From an uncultured Flavihumibacter sp. (GTDB taxonomy: Bacteria; Bacteroidota; Bacteroidia; Chitinophagales; Chitinophagaceae), in the NCBI GenBank assembly GCA_946482545.1, contig CAMLRX010000034.1, positions 1 through 39,411 of the forward strand: a stretch of 39,411 nucleotides of DNA. The letters are read 5' to 3'. Under the pieces are notes generated by a model that did no database searches, was not told the origin of the DNA, and saw only the letters and a list, made by a program, of their open reading frames with translations. A program made the position numbers and the translations under genes. Positions 7,677 to 16,841 of this stretch are shown in pieces. Each line of letters opens with the position of its first letter. The stretch's first letter is position 1.

Positions 7677-8072
7677 TTATTCATTGGTTGTTTCCACTTG
7701 TGGTATGGCCAGCAAAGTTGTGTCCAGTACCACATTCCCATCTCCCGTGAGTGCTTTTTTGATCCCTTCCAGGTAAACATCCTTGTACTTCATTTCCCTT
7801 TCCAGGGAATCCGTTCTTATTTTCAGGTTCATCAGGGCCTTTCTCTCATTCAAACTACCATATCCAGGGATATAATACCTGAGCGGCGTAAAAACGATCA
7901 GCGCTACAGTAAGTCCCACGAGCACAACAAATATCGTGCTTAAAAAAACATATACACTGAGCCTTGAAAGTTTGAAAGTGACCACCTCTTCATAGGTATC
8001 ATCGTTCATCACCACCAGACGATAACGGTTTTGAAGGCGTTTGAGTGTGGAATTGGCATCAGATTTGGCCAT
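7677..8072 (-). CDS. Single-pass membrane protein resembling the N-terminal anchor of bactofilin-associated M23 peptidases
   Basis: A 131-residue protein: a short cytoplasmic segment with RYRLVVMNDDTYEEVVTFKL (residues 17-36), one transmembrane helix (about 39-62), then FTPLRYYIPGYGS and a short coiled-coil-like periplasmic stretch. This arrangement is what I know as the N-terminal third of Bacteroidota M23 peptidases encoded next to bactofilin, but here the frame ends shortly after, with no LytM/M23 catalytic domain. The stop is followed directly by the bactofilin gene, so no peptidase remnant lies downstream. The ATG at 8072 begins MAKSDANSTLKR; an upstream in-frame ATG at 8117 adds 15 residues and is less likely. 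Confidence 0.75.
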   Translation of the reverse strand: MAKSDANSTLKRLQNRYRLVVMNDDTYEEVVTFKLSRLSVYVFLSTIFVVLVGLTVALIVFTPLRYYIPGYGSLNERKALMNLKIRTDSLEREMKYKDVYLEGIKKALTGDGNVVLDTTLLAIPQVETTNE

Positions 8073-8166
8073 AAAGAGAGGTTTGCGGATCGAAAGTAAA
8101 CGATTTTTGCCAATCAAAATACAATAAAATTATTGAATTTCAGTTATTAAGGCGTAGAATTGCTTC

Positions 8167-11100
8167 ATGCGGGCGGTCATCAGAAATCTCATATTATTTT
8201 CCAGTTTTTTTTCCCCGACAGTACTTTGTTTCGGGCAGGAAGGTTATGAACTCAGGTTAGAGAAACCTAAAAAGTACGAGAACAGGGCGTTGGGTTATGA
8301 AAAGACTTACACGAAGAAGTTCACCGGTAGCCGGAAGTTTGTTCAGAACACCATCACACATTACAATTATTTCTACAACGCGACCCTGAAGATCGACAAT
8401 GTGCTGAAGCAGGCGAAGACCATGCACGTGGATGATTTCACCAAATTGCTTCCCTTCTACAATTATTCCCTTACCAATACCGCGGCCAGTAAAGCTGAAC
8501 TGGATTCCGTTATTTATAAAGCCACAGCAGGCATTGTGTTGCACGACCTCCGCAACGACTGGATCGACAATATGTACCTCCTGATCGGAAGGGCTTATTT
8601 CCTCCGCAACGACCTCGATTCCGCGGCATTGACTTTCCAGTTCCTGAATACTGCGTTCGCCCCCAGGGAAAAAGATGGCTACGCGAAAATAATCGCCAGC
8701 AATTCCAGTGAAGGCGGTAACGCATTCCTGGTTTCCACCAAAGAAAACAGGAACCTTCCAAAAAAAATGTTCTCAGAAGCGCCCTCCCGGAACGAGGGAC
8801 TGATCTGGATCATACGCACCGCCATTGAACAGGGTAATATGGCAAAAGCTTCTGCCCTCATACAATCGCTCCGGCTCGACCCTCAGTTTCCAGAGCGCCT
8901 GAAACCCGAACTCGCGCAGATGCGGGCCTATTATTTCTATTCCAATAATATTTACGACAGCGCGGCTTTTTACCTTGAACAGGCCCTGCCCTCCGCAACA
9001 AATACGACGGAAACTTCTAGATGGCAGTTCCTGATTGCGCAACTCCACGAAAAAGCGGCACACCGGAATGAGGCCATCGATTGGTACAATAAGTCAATAA
9101 AAACAACACTCAACCCCATCCAGGATATATATGCACGGTTGAACGCGATCCGACTGAACAAGGAGGGGGGCGATAATTATATCAATGAGAACATCCTGGC
9201 ATTGTATAAAATGGCCCGCAGGGACAACTATACCACTTACCGTGACATCATCTATTTTACCGCGGGCATCATGGATAAGGAGCGCAACAACAATAACGGC
9301 ATCATTCAATCCATGCGGCGCAGCATACAATTTAACAGCACCAACGTTGCATTGCGCAACCAGGCATGGGTGGAATTAGGTAACGCCTATTTTAATACGG
9401 GCGAATTCCTGCTGGCCAAGAATGCTTACGATAGTATCAACACCGATGAACCATCTATTGAATCCGCGGACCTTATAATGGCAAGGAAATCAGCGCTGGG
9501 CACACTCGCAGCAAATGTTGCCGTGGTGAAAAGGCAGGATAGCCTGCAATACCTTGCCCGTCTTCCGGAAAATGAAAGGGACGATATCCTGAAAAAAATC
9601 GCCAAAGCCTCCGCTAAAGCGCAACGTGGTAAATATACCGGCTCCGCCGCACTGAATGAAGAGGCACCTTCTGACCTGTTTGCCGGAACGGGTAAAGGCG
9701 AATGGTATTTCTACAATGCCGGGCTCCGCTCGAAAGGAAGAAGTGAATTCAATGTAAAATGGGGCGATCGCCCCGATGCCGACAACTGGAGAAGAATGTC
9801 GGCCATTGACCGAAATACACAAATCCAGGAAGTAACCGCATCTAACGAGCAGGTGCAGGACTCTACTGCTGAAATCACATATGAATCGCTTTTAGCTATG
9901 GTGCCGCTTACAGACCAGCAAATGCAGGTGTCAAACGATTCCATACGCAACGCGCTTTACGAAATTGGTTTCGCTTACCAGGATAAACTCGAAGATTACG
10001 CCAAAGCCGCGGAACAATACGAAGCGTTGCTCGCAAGGTTCCCCAATACAAACAATAAGGAAAATATTTATTTCAACCTCTATTATTGCTATTGGAAACT
10101 TGGGTTGAATGATAAAGCAGCACGGTTTAAAACGCAACTGCAGCAAGAATTTCCTGGCAGCAATGCCGCGGTGAAAACAGTAGATCCCTCACAGGTAAAA
10201 AACAGCGCCGCGAACCGTGAAAAAGCCGCCACCGCCACCTACGAAAAAATCTACAACAAGTTCATTGAAGGCGCCTTCCAGGAAGCACTGGATATGAAAC
10301 GCAGCGCCGATAGTATGTATGGCCAGGTTTACTGGACCCCGCAGTTGTTGTATATAGAAGCCGTTTACCATATTAAACAGCGTGATGACGCCAATGCGAT
10401 CCAGCAGTTGAACCGGATCACTTCTTCTTTTACCACGTCCCCCCTCGCACCAAAAGCCGAGCACCTCAAATCAGTACTGGCAAGGAGAAAAGAGATTGAA
10501 GATTACCTCACCAAACTGGAAGTAACCAGGAAGGAAGATGAAACCGCACCTGTTGACAGCTCTATTTTCGCGAAGAAAACAGTGCTGGAAGAAGAGATTA
10601 AAACCGTGCAATCCGCAGGTATAAACACCAGCATTCAACCAGGTGTTAAAACGGATATCGCCCAGAAGAATATCCTCAACAAAAACACATCACTCAAAGC
10701 GCCTGTTACACCCGATAGCATCATTCAAAAGTACAAGGATGTAGATGCCGCGAAGAATGTGCGGGTTGATTCCGCGCAGCAACTGGTAAAAACACAACTG
10801 CCCGTAAAAAAAGACAGTATATCCTCCAATCTTCCGGCTATAAAACCGGTGGCGCTCTTCTCAAAGAACGGGTACATTTATAACCCGGCGCAGCCGCACT
10901 ATGTGATGCTCGTTCTGGATAAAGTGGACCCCGTGTACATTTCAGAAGCGAGGAACGCCTTTATCCGTTACAACAGGGAATATTATGCTGGTCAGCCTAT
11001 TAATGCGGGAAGTATTCAGTTAAACGATACCATCCGTCTGCTGAGCTTCTCCGGTTTCGCCGATGCGGCCTCCGCCATCCAATACGCCAATGGAGCCCGT

Positions 11101-11250
11101 GCGAAAGCCGGTACGGAGATCGTACCCTGGTTGCCTGCGGCCAAATACAGCTTCCTTGTGGTTAGTGAAGCCAACCTCCCCACCCTGCAGGAAAAACGTG
11201 AAACTGCCAGCTATCTTGAGTTCTGGCAGGAGGCTGTTAAAATCAGGTGA
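8167..11250 (+). CDS. PorW/SprE-type TPR protein of gliding motility/type IX secretion
   Basis: A 1027-residue exported TPR protein. A signal peptide covers about residues 1-23; a cysteine at 21 (TVLC) is not in a good lipobox, so lipoprotein processing is doubtful here although PorW/SprE relatives are lipoproteins. TPR-like helices run through 100-480 and 590-780. The block GEWYFYNAGLRSKGRSEFN followed by KWGDRPDADNWRR (about 513-545) is the hallmark of PorW/SprE. The C-terminal region (about 895-1027, NPAQPHYVMLVLDKVDP) is a second conserved domain. Family members are needed for type IX secretion and gliding. It starts divergently from the bactofilin operon; the PBP gene follows after 73 nt. 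Confidence 0.85.
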   Translation: MRAVIRNLILFSSFFSPTVLCFGQEGYELRLEKPKKYENRALGYEKTYTKKFTGSRKFVQNTITHYNYFYNATLKIDNVLKQAKTMHVDDFTKLLPFYNYSLTNTAASKAELDSVIYKATAGIVLHDLRNDWIDNMYLLIGRAYFLRNDLDSAALTFQFLNTAFAPREKDGYAKIIASNSSEGGNAFLVSTKENRNLPKKMFSEAPSRNEGLIWIIRTAIEQGNMAKASALIQSLRLDPQFPERLKPELAQMRAYYFYSNNIYDSAAFYLEQALPSATNTTETSRWQFLIAQLHEKAAHRNEAIDWYNKSIKTTLNPIQDIYARLNAIRLNKEGGDNYINENILALYKMARRDNYTTYRDIIYFTAGIMDKERNNNNGIIQSMRRSIQFNSTNVALRNQAWVELGNAYFNTGEFLLAKNAYDSINTDEPSIESADLIMARKSALGTLAANVAVVKRQDSLQYLARLPENERDDILKKIAKASAKAQRGKYTGSAALNEEAPSDLFAGTGKGEWYFYNAGLRSKGRSEFNVKWGDRPDADNWRRMSAIDRNTQIQEVTASNEQVQDSTAEITYESLLAMVPLTDQQMQVSNDSIRNALYEIGFAYQDKLEDYAKAAEQYEALLARFPNTNNKENIYFNLYYCYWKLGLNDKAARFKTQLQQEFPGSNAAVKTVDPSQVKNSAANREKAATATYEKIYNKFIEGAFQEALDMKRSADSMYGQVYWTPQLLYIEAVYHIKQRDDANAIQQLNRITSSFTTSPLAPKAEHLKSVLARRKEIEDYLTKLEVTRKEDETAPVDSSIFAKKTVLEEEIKTVQSAGINTSIQPGVKTDIAQKNILNKNTSLKAPVTPDSIIQKYKDVDAAKNVRVDSAQQLVKTQLPVKKDSISSNLPAIKPVALFSKNGYIYNPAQPHYVMLVLDKVDPVYISEARNAFIRYNREYYAGQPINAGSIQLNDTIRLLSFSGFADAASAIQYANGARAKAGTEIVPWLPAAKYSFLVVSEANLPTLQEKRETASYLEFWQEAVKIR

Positions 11251-11289
11251 TTAAATATCGCCGCACCCAACTATAGGTACATTTTTTGT

Positions 11290-11297
11290 TAGCTTTG
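11290..11297 (+). promoter_or_regulatory. Candidate -7 promoter element of the PBP gene
   Basis: TAGCTTTG is an exact TAnnTTTG match, 27 nt before the ATG at 11324. The -33 position has no TTTG, so strength is uncertain. It would allow the PBP gene to be expressed independently of the PorW/SprE gene. Confidence 0.45.
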
Positions 11298-11323
11298 GGC
11301 GGGATTAAATTGTAAATTACTGT

Positions 11324-13747
11324 ATGAAAAAATCCGTTCGCATCCTCTGGAAGGTCTTCTTTGCAGGTTTGGGTGCTTTTATTCTCCTGATCATAGGCGC
11401 CAACTTCGGTTTGTTGGGTTCTATGCCCTCTATTTCGGAACTGGAAAACCCTTCGGCTTCCCTGGCCACGGAGATTTACGCTTCCGATGGTACCATGATG
11501 GGGAAATATTATCTACAGGACAGAACTTCGGTTAAATATAAAGACATCAGTCCTTTTGCTTTAAACGCGCTCATCGCCACCGAAGATGAACGTTTCCACG
11601 AACATTCCGGCATCGATGCCAAATCATTGGGCAGGGCTGTATTCGGGGTACTTACCTTCAACAGTAAAGGTGGTGCCAGTACCATCACGCAACAACTGGC
11701 GCTGAACCTGTTTGGAGAATCAAGGGCGCGTAATCCATTGATGCGCGCAGTTCAGAAACTGAAAGAATGGATCATAGCCGTAAAGCTGGAAAGGAATTTC
11801 ACCAAAGAAGAGATCATCACGCTTTACCTGAACACAGTAGCTTTTGGCGATAATGTGTACGGAATAAGGAATGCCTCTAAAACCTTCTTTCAGAAGGAAC
11901 CCGATCGTTTGCAACTGGAAGAAGCCGCTGTATTGATCGGTATGCTGAAAGGAAATACCATTTACAATCCAAGACGGTATCCTAAAAATGCCATGGACCG
12001 CAGAAACACTGTGATTGATCAGATGGTGCGCAACAATGTGGTTCCTGAAGAAGAAGCACAGAAGTATAAACTGAAGCCCATCAAACTGAACTATAAGAAG
12101 ATGGATGAAAACGCCGGTATTGCGCCCTATTTCAGGGATGTGCTGCGCGATGACCTGAAGAAATGGTGTAAGGAACACAAAAAAGAGAACGGCGAAGAAT
12201 ATAATATTTACCGCGATGGGTTGAAAGTGTACACCACCATCAACCCCAGGATGCAACTGGCGGCGGAAATGGCGGTAAACAAACACATGTCCACCCTTCA
12301 GAAAGTGCTCAACAGCCAGGCGAATATTAAGAACGGATCCATCTGGAAGGGCAGGGAGAACATTCTTGAAGCCGCGATGAAGAACAGTGATCGCTGGCGC
12401 TCGATGAAAGCGGAAGATATTTCAGAAGAAGACATCCGGAAAAGTTTCAAAGAAAAAGTATCCATGCGGGTATTCGCCTGGAACAGCAAGCGGTATACCG
12501 ATACGGTAATGACGCCGATCGACTCCATCAAATACCACAAACAAATGCTGCAAACCGGCTTCATGGTCATGGATCCTATGACGGGTGAAGTGAAAGCCTG
12601 GGTAGGCGGTGTGGATTTTAAAACATTCAAGTACGATCACGTTAACATCAATACAAAAAGGCAGGTGGGTTCAACCATCAAACCTCTGCTGTATGTTCAG
12701 GCCATAAAAGAGTTGGGCTTCACACCTGAAACCGCCTGCGAGAACACTCCGCAGTGTTTTCCTGCCTACAACAACTGGTGCTCCAAAAACTCCAGCGGCA
12801 ACAGCAGCGCTTCCACCAGCATGGCCACAGGCCTGGCATGGTCGCTCAACAACGTAACGGCCTATCTTTTAAAGCAGGTGGGCATCAAGCGGTTCGCACA
12901 GTTTCTGAAAGAATGTAAAATAGAAAGTGAACTTCCTGAAGTGCCCACGCTCTGCCTCGGTGTTCCCGACATCTCTTTATATGAGATGATGCGCGCTTAC
13001 ACCATGTTCCCGAACAACGGGTACAATACCAAGCCGGTTTACATCAGCAGGATCGAAGATAAAAACGGTAATGTACTGGAATCCTTCGTTACCGAGCGTA
13101 TCCAGATGATCACCGAAGGAGAAGCGTACACCATTACGAATATGATGCGTGGTACAGTGGATTTTGGAACAGGTCGTGCACTCCGTGGCGCATACGGCAT
13201 TACGGGAGAAGCGGCAGGAAAAACCGGTACCACGAACGACAATACCGATGGCTGGTTCATGGGCTTCACCCCGCAATTGCTTGCAGGCGCATGGGTTGGT
13301 TGCGACGACCCATTCATCAGGATATCCAGTAATTATTATGGACAGGGCGCTTTGATGGGCCTTCCCATCTGGGCCTATTTCTTCAACGAAGTATACAAAG
13401 ACAAAACACTGGGCATAGACGCGAAAGCGAAATTCACGGTTCCTGAAAGTCTGCGCAACGAAGTGATGTACGATTACCTCCATGTAGCGCCGGAAGTTCC
13501 GCCTGGTGCAGAAGGACAGGATCCTACCTACGATGCTAACGATTATATGTTCACGCCCACACCTGGAAACAATATCCCCGTTGAATCACAGCCCCTTTCC
13601 GATGAGGAGAAAAAAGTGCTGAATGAAGCCAGAAAGGGAGACAAAAAAGATACCCCCAAAATCCAGGACAAGAAAGAAGCGACCAAGCCCGACGAAAAAA
13701 AAAAGGGCGGGATATTGAAAAAGATATTCGGGAAAAAGGATAATTAA
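11324..13747 (+). CDS. Bifunctional class A penicillin-binding protein (PBP1A-like)
   Basis: An 807-residue inner-membrane peptidoglycan synthase. After an N-terminal membrane helix (about 9-30) comes the GT51 glycosyltransferase domain with catalytic E87 in ATEDERFHEHSG and GGASTITQQ (116-124), which polymerises lipid II. The transpeptidase domain carries STIK with nucleophile S450, SLN at 507-509 and KTG at 633-635, so both activities should be intact. The C terminus (about 740-807) is a charged Lys/Glu/Asp-rich tail. Length fits class A PBPs. Immediately after the stop begins an inverted repeat block made of ATTTTGR-type units. Confidence 0.95.
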   Translation: MKKSVRILWKVFFAGLGAFILLIIGANFGLLGSMPSISELENPSASLATEIYASDGTMMGKYYLQDRTSVKYKDISPFALNALIATEDERFHEHSGIDAKSLGRAVFGVLTFNSKGGASTITQQLALNLFGESRARNPLMRAVQKLKEWIIAVKLERNFTKEEIITLYLNTVAFGDNVYGIRNASKTFFQKEPDRLQLEEAAVLIGMLKGNTIYNPRRYPKNAMDRRNTVIDQMVRNNVVPEEEAQKYKLKPIKLNYKKMDENAGIAPYFRDVLRDDLKKWCKEHKKENGEEYNIYRDGLKVYTTINPRMQLAAEMAVNKHMSTLQKVLNSQANIKNGSIWKGRENILEAAMKNSDRWRSMKAEDISEEDIRKSFKEKVSMRVFAWNSKRYTDTVMTPIDSIKYHKQMLQTGFMVMDPMTGEVKAWVGGVDFKTFKYDHVNINTKRQVGSTIKPLLYVQAIKELGFTPETACENTPQCFPAYNNWCSKNSSGNSSASTSMATGLAWSLNNVTAYLLKQVGIKRFAQFLKECKIESELPEVPTLCLGVPDISLYEMMRAYTMFPNNGYNTKPVYISRIEDKNGNVLESFVTERIQMITEGEAYTITNMMRGTVDFGTGRALRGAYGITGEAAGKTGTTNDNTDGWFMGFTPQLLAGAWVGCDDPFIRISSNYYGQGALMGLPIWAYFFNEVYKDKTLGIDAKAKFTVPESLRNEVMYDYLHVAPEVPPGAEGQDPTYDANDYMFTPTPGNNIPVESQPLSDEEKKVLNEARKGDKKDTPKIQDKKEATKPDEKKKGGILKKIFGKKDN

Positions 13748-13823
13748 TTTTGAATGATGGATGTTGAATGTTGGATTATTTGAACCGGCATTCATCCAAA
13801 ATCCATCATCCAAAATCCAAAAT
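13747..13823 (+). repeat. Inverted ATTTTGR-type repeat block A
   Basis: The whole gap between the PBP and TonB-like genes consists of two inverted arms, 13747-13776 and 13789-13823, built from units such as ATTTTGAATG, GATGGATG and their complements (ATCCAAAATCC, CATCATCCAAAA). They can fold into one long imperfect hairpin with a 12-nt loop. The left arm starts at the PBP stop codon. The same family recurs at 18271-18576 and 31994-32226. Confidence 0.75.
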
Positions 13824-13831
13824 TTCAGAAA

Positions 13832-14707
13832 ATGATAGCAATACAACAGGAAAATAAAAGCAGGCAAAAAGCGCTGATCTATGCCATTGTAAGTTATGTC
13901 TTACTGGCCGTGATCCTGCTGTTGGTGCGCTGGAGCACCCCGGCACAACCGCCAGTACTGATAGAAGACGGGATTGAAGTGAACCTTGGCAACAGCGATG
14001 AAGGTCTTGGGGAAGAACCGCCGTTGATACCTGGTCCACCATCGGCGTCCAATGAAACTTCTTATGATCCGCCCAAAACATCTTCTTCCGCTACAGAGCA
14101 GATGAAAGATGTGGATACCGATGAAAGTGACGAGGCTGCCCCGGAAATTGCCAAACCTACCCGTCCTTCTACTTCTACGAAGATTACAGACAAGCCCGTG
14201 AATAAAACGGTCAAAAAAGCGGAAACAGTTACGCCTCCTGCCCCCAAACCCCAGCCGAAGGCGGTTTATAAAGGTGGAACAGCTTCAGGAGCCGGTGGCA
14301 ACAATGCGGATACTTACAATAAATCCACCAACCAGGGGATCGCCGGGGGAAAAGGTGACCAGGGAAAGATCAACGGAAACCCGGACAGTGACAGTTATAC
14401 CGGCAACGGCGGAACCGGGAAGTCTGGCGTGGCGATCAGTCGCGGGCTTTCAGGCCGTAGAATCACCACCTACCCTTCTTTCGAAGACGATTTCAATGAA
14501 AATGCCAAAGTAGCGGTTGATATACGTGTTGATCAGAATGGGCGTGTTGTGGCTGCCACTTTTCAGCAAAGAGGCTCCACTACATCAAATCCTAATCTTA
14601 AAGCGATCGCCATAGAAAAAGCGAAAAAAATTAAAATGAACGCATCACCGGATTCACCTGCCGAACAGGTTGGTACGATCATTTTTAACTTTAAAGTGCG
14701 CGGATAG
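13832..14707 (+). CDS. TonB-like energy transducer / TonB C-terminal domain protein
   Basis: A 291-residue protein with one N-terminal membrane helix (about 17-37, ALIYAIVSYVLLAVILLLV), a long disordered Pro/Ser/Thr/Lys-rich and Gly/Asn-rich periplasmic region (about 40-215), and a C-terminal TonB-type domain (about 217-291: AKVAVDIRVDQNGRVVAATF, then IAIEKAKKIKMN and GTIIFNFKVRG). It would span the periplasm and couple inner-membrane energy to outer-membrane receptors such as the one at 36986-39343. No exbB or exbD gene is in the window. An intrinsic terminator follows. Confidence 0.8.
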   Translation: MIAIQQENKSRQKALIYAIVSYVLLAVILLLVRWSTPAQPPVLIEDGIEVNLGNSDEGLGEEPPLIPGPPSASNETSYDPPKTSSSATEQMKDVDTDESDEAAPEIAKPTRPSTSTKITDKPVNKTVKKAETVTPPAPKPQPKAVYKGGTASGAGGNNADTYNKSTNQGIAGGKGDQGKINGNPDSDSYTGNGGTGKSGVAISRGLSGRRITTYPSFEDDFNENAKVAVDIRVDQNGRVVAATFQQRGSTTSNPNLKAIAIEKAKKIKMNASPDSPAEQVGTIIFNFKVRG

Positions 14708-14731
14708 CTTTGCTTTCTAAACTTATTCCAT

Positions 14732-14773
14732 GCGGATAACAGTTCATACCTTTGAGTTGTTATCCGCTTTTTT
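14732..14773 (+). terminator. Intrinsic terminator after the TonB-like gene
   Basis: A perfect 10-bp stem (GCGGATAACA at 14732-14741 with TGTTATCCGC at 14758-14767), a 16-nt loop and six T residues (14768-14773). The loop holds a promoter-like TACCTTTG box for folC. Confidence 0.8.
14747..14754 (+). promoter_or_regulatory. Candidate -7 promoter element of folC, inside the terminator loop
   Basis: TACCTTTG is an exact TAnnTTTG match. Its predicted start point (about 14761) lies in the right arm of the tonB terminator, so a folC transcript would carry only half of the hairpin. No clear -33 box was found. The folC start at 14791 would be about 30 nt downstream. Confidence 0.45.
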
Positions 14774-14790
14774 ATCACAATGCTCACCAG

Positions 14791-16095
14791 GTGACATACG
14801 CCGAAACGCTCGAATACCTCTACGCCCGCCTGCCCATGTTTACACGCATTGGCGCGGCCGCTATCAAAAAAGACCTCACCAATACCCTGCTGCTATGTGA
14901 AAAGGCAGGAAATCCACATCATCAATTCCGCTCTATCCATATTGCGGGCACCAACGGAAAAGGTTCCGTGAGCCACATGCTGGCGTCCGTTCTACAGGAA
15001 GCAGGTTATAAAACAGGGCTGTATACCAGTCCGCATTTGCAGGATTTCCGGGAACGCATCCGCATCAACGGCGTCATGATACCGGAAGAAGAAGTGGTAC
15101 GTTTCACTGAAGATCATAAAACATATTTTGAAGCAATAGAACCTTCGTTCTTTGAGGTAACCGTGGCCCTGGCGTTCCGGTATTTCGCCGAACAACAGGT
15201 AGACATCGCCGTTATTGAAACCGGGCTCGGTGGCAGGCTTGACAGCACCAATATTATCACGCCCGAACTCAGCATTATTACCAATATCGGTTATGACCAC
15301 ATGCAGTTGCTGGGCGACACGTTACCCCAGATTGCCGGAGAAAAAGCCGGTATTATCAAAGAGAAAATACCGGTAGTGATCGGGGAATCTCACACGGAAA
15401 CTGAGGCTGTTTTTACCGAAAAAGCATCAGAAAAAAACGCGCCCATCGTATTCGCCGACAAGCTATTTCGTCCTCAAACAATTCAATCCTCTCCTGTTGA
15501 ATTGAACGTTGAATACGCTACGGAGGACGGAAAAAGTTTCTTTTCAACCGATCTGCCCGGAAGATACCAGGCTAAAAATATGGCGACCGTACTGGCCGCA
15601 GTTTCCATACTTCAGAAACAATTCACCGCTTTGAATAATGAACACCTGCGCATCGGACTTCATCGTGTAAAACACAACACGGGACTAATGGGCAGATGGG
15701 AGGTATTACAGGAAAACCCATTGTTCGTCCTGGATGTGGGCCACAACGAAGATGGCATGCGGCAGATATTGGAACAACTGGCACACCAGCAATACGAAAA
15801 ATTGCATATCGTAATTGGTATGGTAAAGGATAAGGATGTGGAGAAAGTGCTGAGTCTTCTCCCTCAAGAGGCTATTTATTATTTTACCAACGCGTCCATT
15901 CCACGGGCATTGCCGGTGGAAGAACTGGAAGAAAAAGCAGGAAAATACGGTTTGAAGGGCAGTGTATTCACTGTTGTGAATGATGCCGTAAAGGCCGCTC
16001 TAAATGCTGCTGCTGGCGAGGATATGGTATTGGTATGCGGAAGTGTATTTGTGGTGGGAGAAGTAGACAGGGAGCTTTACAAACGCTCCAACTGA
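14791..16095 (+). CDS. folC: Bifunctional dihydrofolate synthase/folylpolyglutamate synthase
   Basis: A 434-residue Mur-ligase-fold enzyme that adds glutamate to dihydropteroate and extends folate polyglutamates in the cytosol with ATP. Visible are the P-loop HIAGTNGKGSVSHM, SPHLQDFRERIRING, ETGLGGRLDSTN, ITNIGYDHMQLLG and AGEKAGIIK in order, and the C-terminal LDVGHNEDGM. I choose the GTG at 14791 (reading VTYAETLEYLYARLPMF, the usual family N terminus); an in-frame TTG at 14752 would fall inside the promoter box and terminator. The 3' end overlaps convergent mqnA by 19 nt. Confidence 0.93.
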   Translation: MTYAETLEYLYARLPMFTRIGAAAIKKDLTNTLLLCEKAGNPHHQFRSIHIAGTNGKGSVSHMLASVLQEAGYKTGLYTSPHLQDFRERIRINGVMIPEEEVVRFTEDHKTYFEAIEPSFFEVTVALAFRYFAEQQVDIAVIETGLGGRLDSTNIITPELSIITNIGYDHMQLLGDTLPQIAGEKAGIIKEKIPVVIGESHTETEAVFTEKASEKNAPIVFADKLFRPQTIQSSPVELNVEYATEDGKSFFSTDLPGRYQAKNMATVLAAVSILQKQFTALNNEHLRIGLHRVKHNTGLMGRWEVLQENPLFVLDVGHNEDGMRQILEQLAHQQYEKLHIVIGMVKDKDVEKVLSLLPQEAIYYFTNASIPRALPVEELEEKAGKYGLKGSVFTVVNDAVKAALNAAAGEDMVLVCGSVFVVGEVDRELYKRSN

Positions 16096-16823
16096 AACAA
16101 AAACTCCTCCAGCCCCGCGCGTTTTCTTTCATCCAACTGGTAACTGATGTGCTGTTTATAATATTTTTTCAGGTCGAAAACATCATAAGGATGCGCGGCC
16201 ACAATTTCGTCGATGTGTTGAAACCCCACCGCATTCGCGGCATTGAAAGCTGCGATAAAATCCGGATCAATGGGTTTATTGCTGATCCAGGCCGCAAAAG
16301 TGAACGATAACCCTGTATGGTCTTTCCAGGCATCTGCCAGATCGTATATATAAGTAGAAATTCTTCGTTGCTCCAGGGCACGGTCGCCAATTACAAGTCC
16401 CGCAGTGGTTCCGTTGATACGGCTGCGGTAATCTTCACCGCCCCCATCTTCAATCACGGGATTCATGCGCCAGTAGTTTTTCAGCAATACGCGCGTAAGG
16501 GCGGCTGAGGTGCGGCTCTGGTAATCGAGCAATACCTTTTCTGTTTGGTGCAATTCCGTTTCACTGAAAAGACAAACAGAAGCTACATCGCCATCGGCAC
16601 CGATGCAGAAATCAGTATTGATATGCCATTCATGGAGACGGGGAATCACAGCTACGGGCACCAGCCCCATATCGATCTCGTCGTTCAGCAGCATTTGCGC
16701 CACCTTAGCGGGATAATCCAGCACCAGGTCCATATCTTTCCGGCATTCCGCCCGTTCAATTCCGTACAACAAAGGCTTCGTATTCAAATAACTGACCGCT
16801 CCAACCCTTATCTTTCGTTCCAA
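16077..16823 (-). CDS. mqnA: Chorismate dehydratase (futalosine menaquinone pathway)
   Basis: A 248-residue periplasmic-binding-protein-like enzyme that converts chorismate to 3-enolpyruvyl-benzoate in the futalosine route of menaquinone synthesis. The N-terminal IRVGAVSYLNTKPLLYG and the EIDMGLVPVAVIP and GLVIGDRAL segments are characteristic of MqnA. I place the start at TTG 16823 (reading LERKIRVGAV) because a well-formed promoter (16842-16872) lies upstream; the in-frame TTG at 16871 falls inside the -33 element. The 3' end overlaps folC. The other futalosine genes are not in the window. Confidence 0.9.
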   Translation of the reverse strand: MERKIRVGAVSYLNTKPLLYGIERAECRKDMDLVLDYPAKVAQMLLNDEIDMGLVPVAVIPRLHEWHINTDFCIGADGDVASVCLFSETELHQTEKVLLDYQSRTSAALTRVLLKNYWRMNPVIEDGGGEDYRSRINGTTAGLVIGDRALEQRRISTYIYDLADAWKDHTGLSFTFAAWISNKPIDPDFIAAFNAANAVGFQHIDEIVAAHPYDVFDLKKYYKQHISYQLDERKRAGLEEFLFQLERL

Positions 16824-16829
16824 TTCACT

Positions 16830-16837
16830 TAATTTTG
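16830..16837 (+). promoter_or_regulatory. Candidate -7 promoter element of purB
   Basis: TAATTTTG on the plus strand matches TAnnTTTG and would give purB an 80-nt leader. It lies between the mqnA start and the mqnA -7 box, so the divergent promoters would overlap. There is no good TTTG at -33, so this is a tentative call. Confidence 0.35.
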
Positions 16838-16841
16838 CCCG

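Noticed and set aside
11720..12286. Long open frame antisense to the PBP gene
   Set aside because: It mirrors the GT51 region of a clearly real gene and shows no domain of its own.
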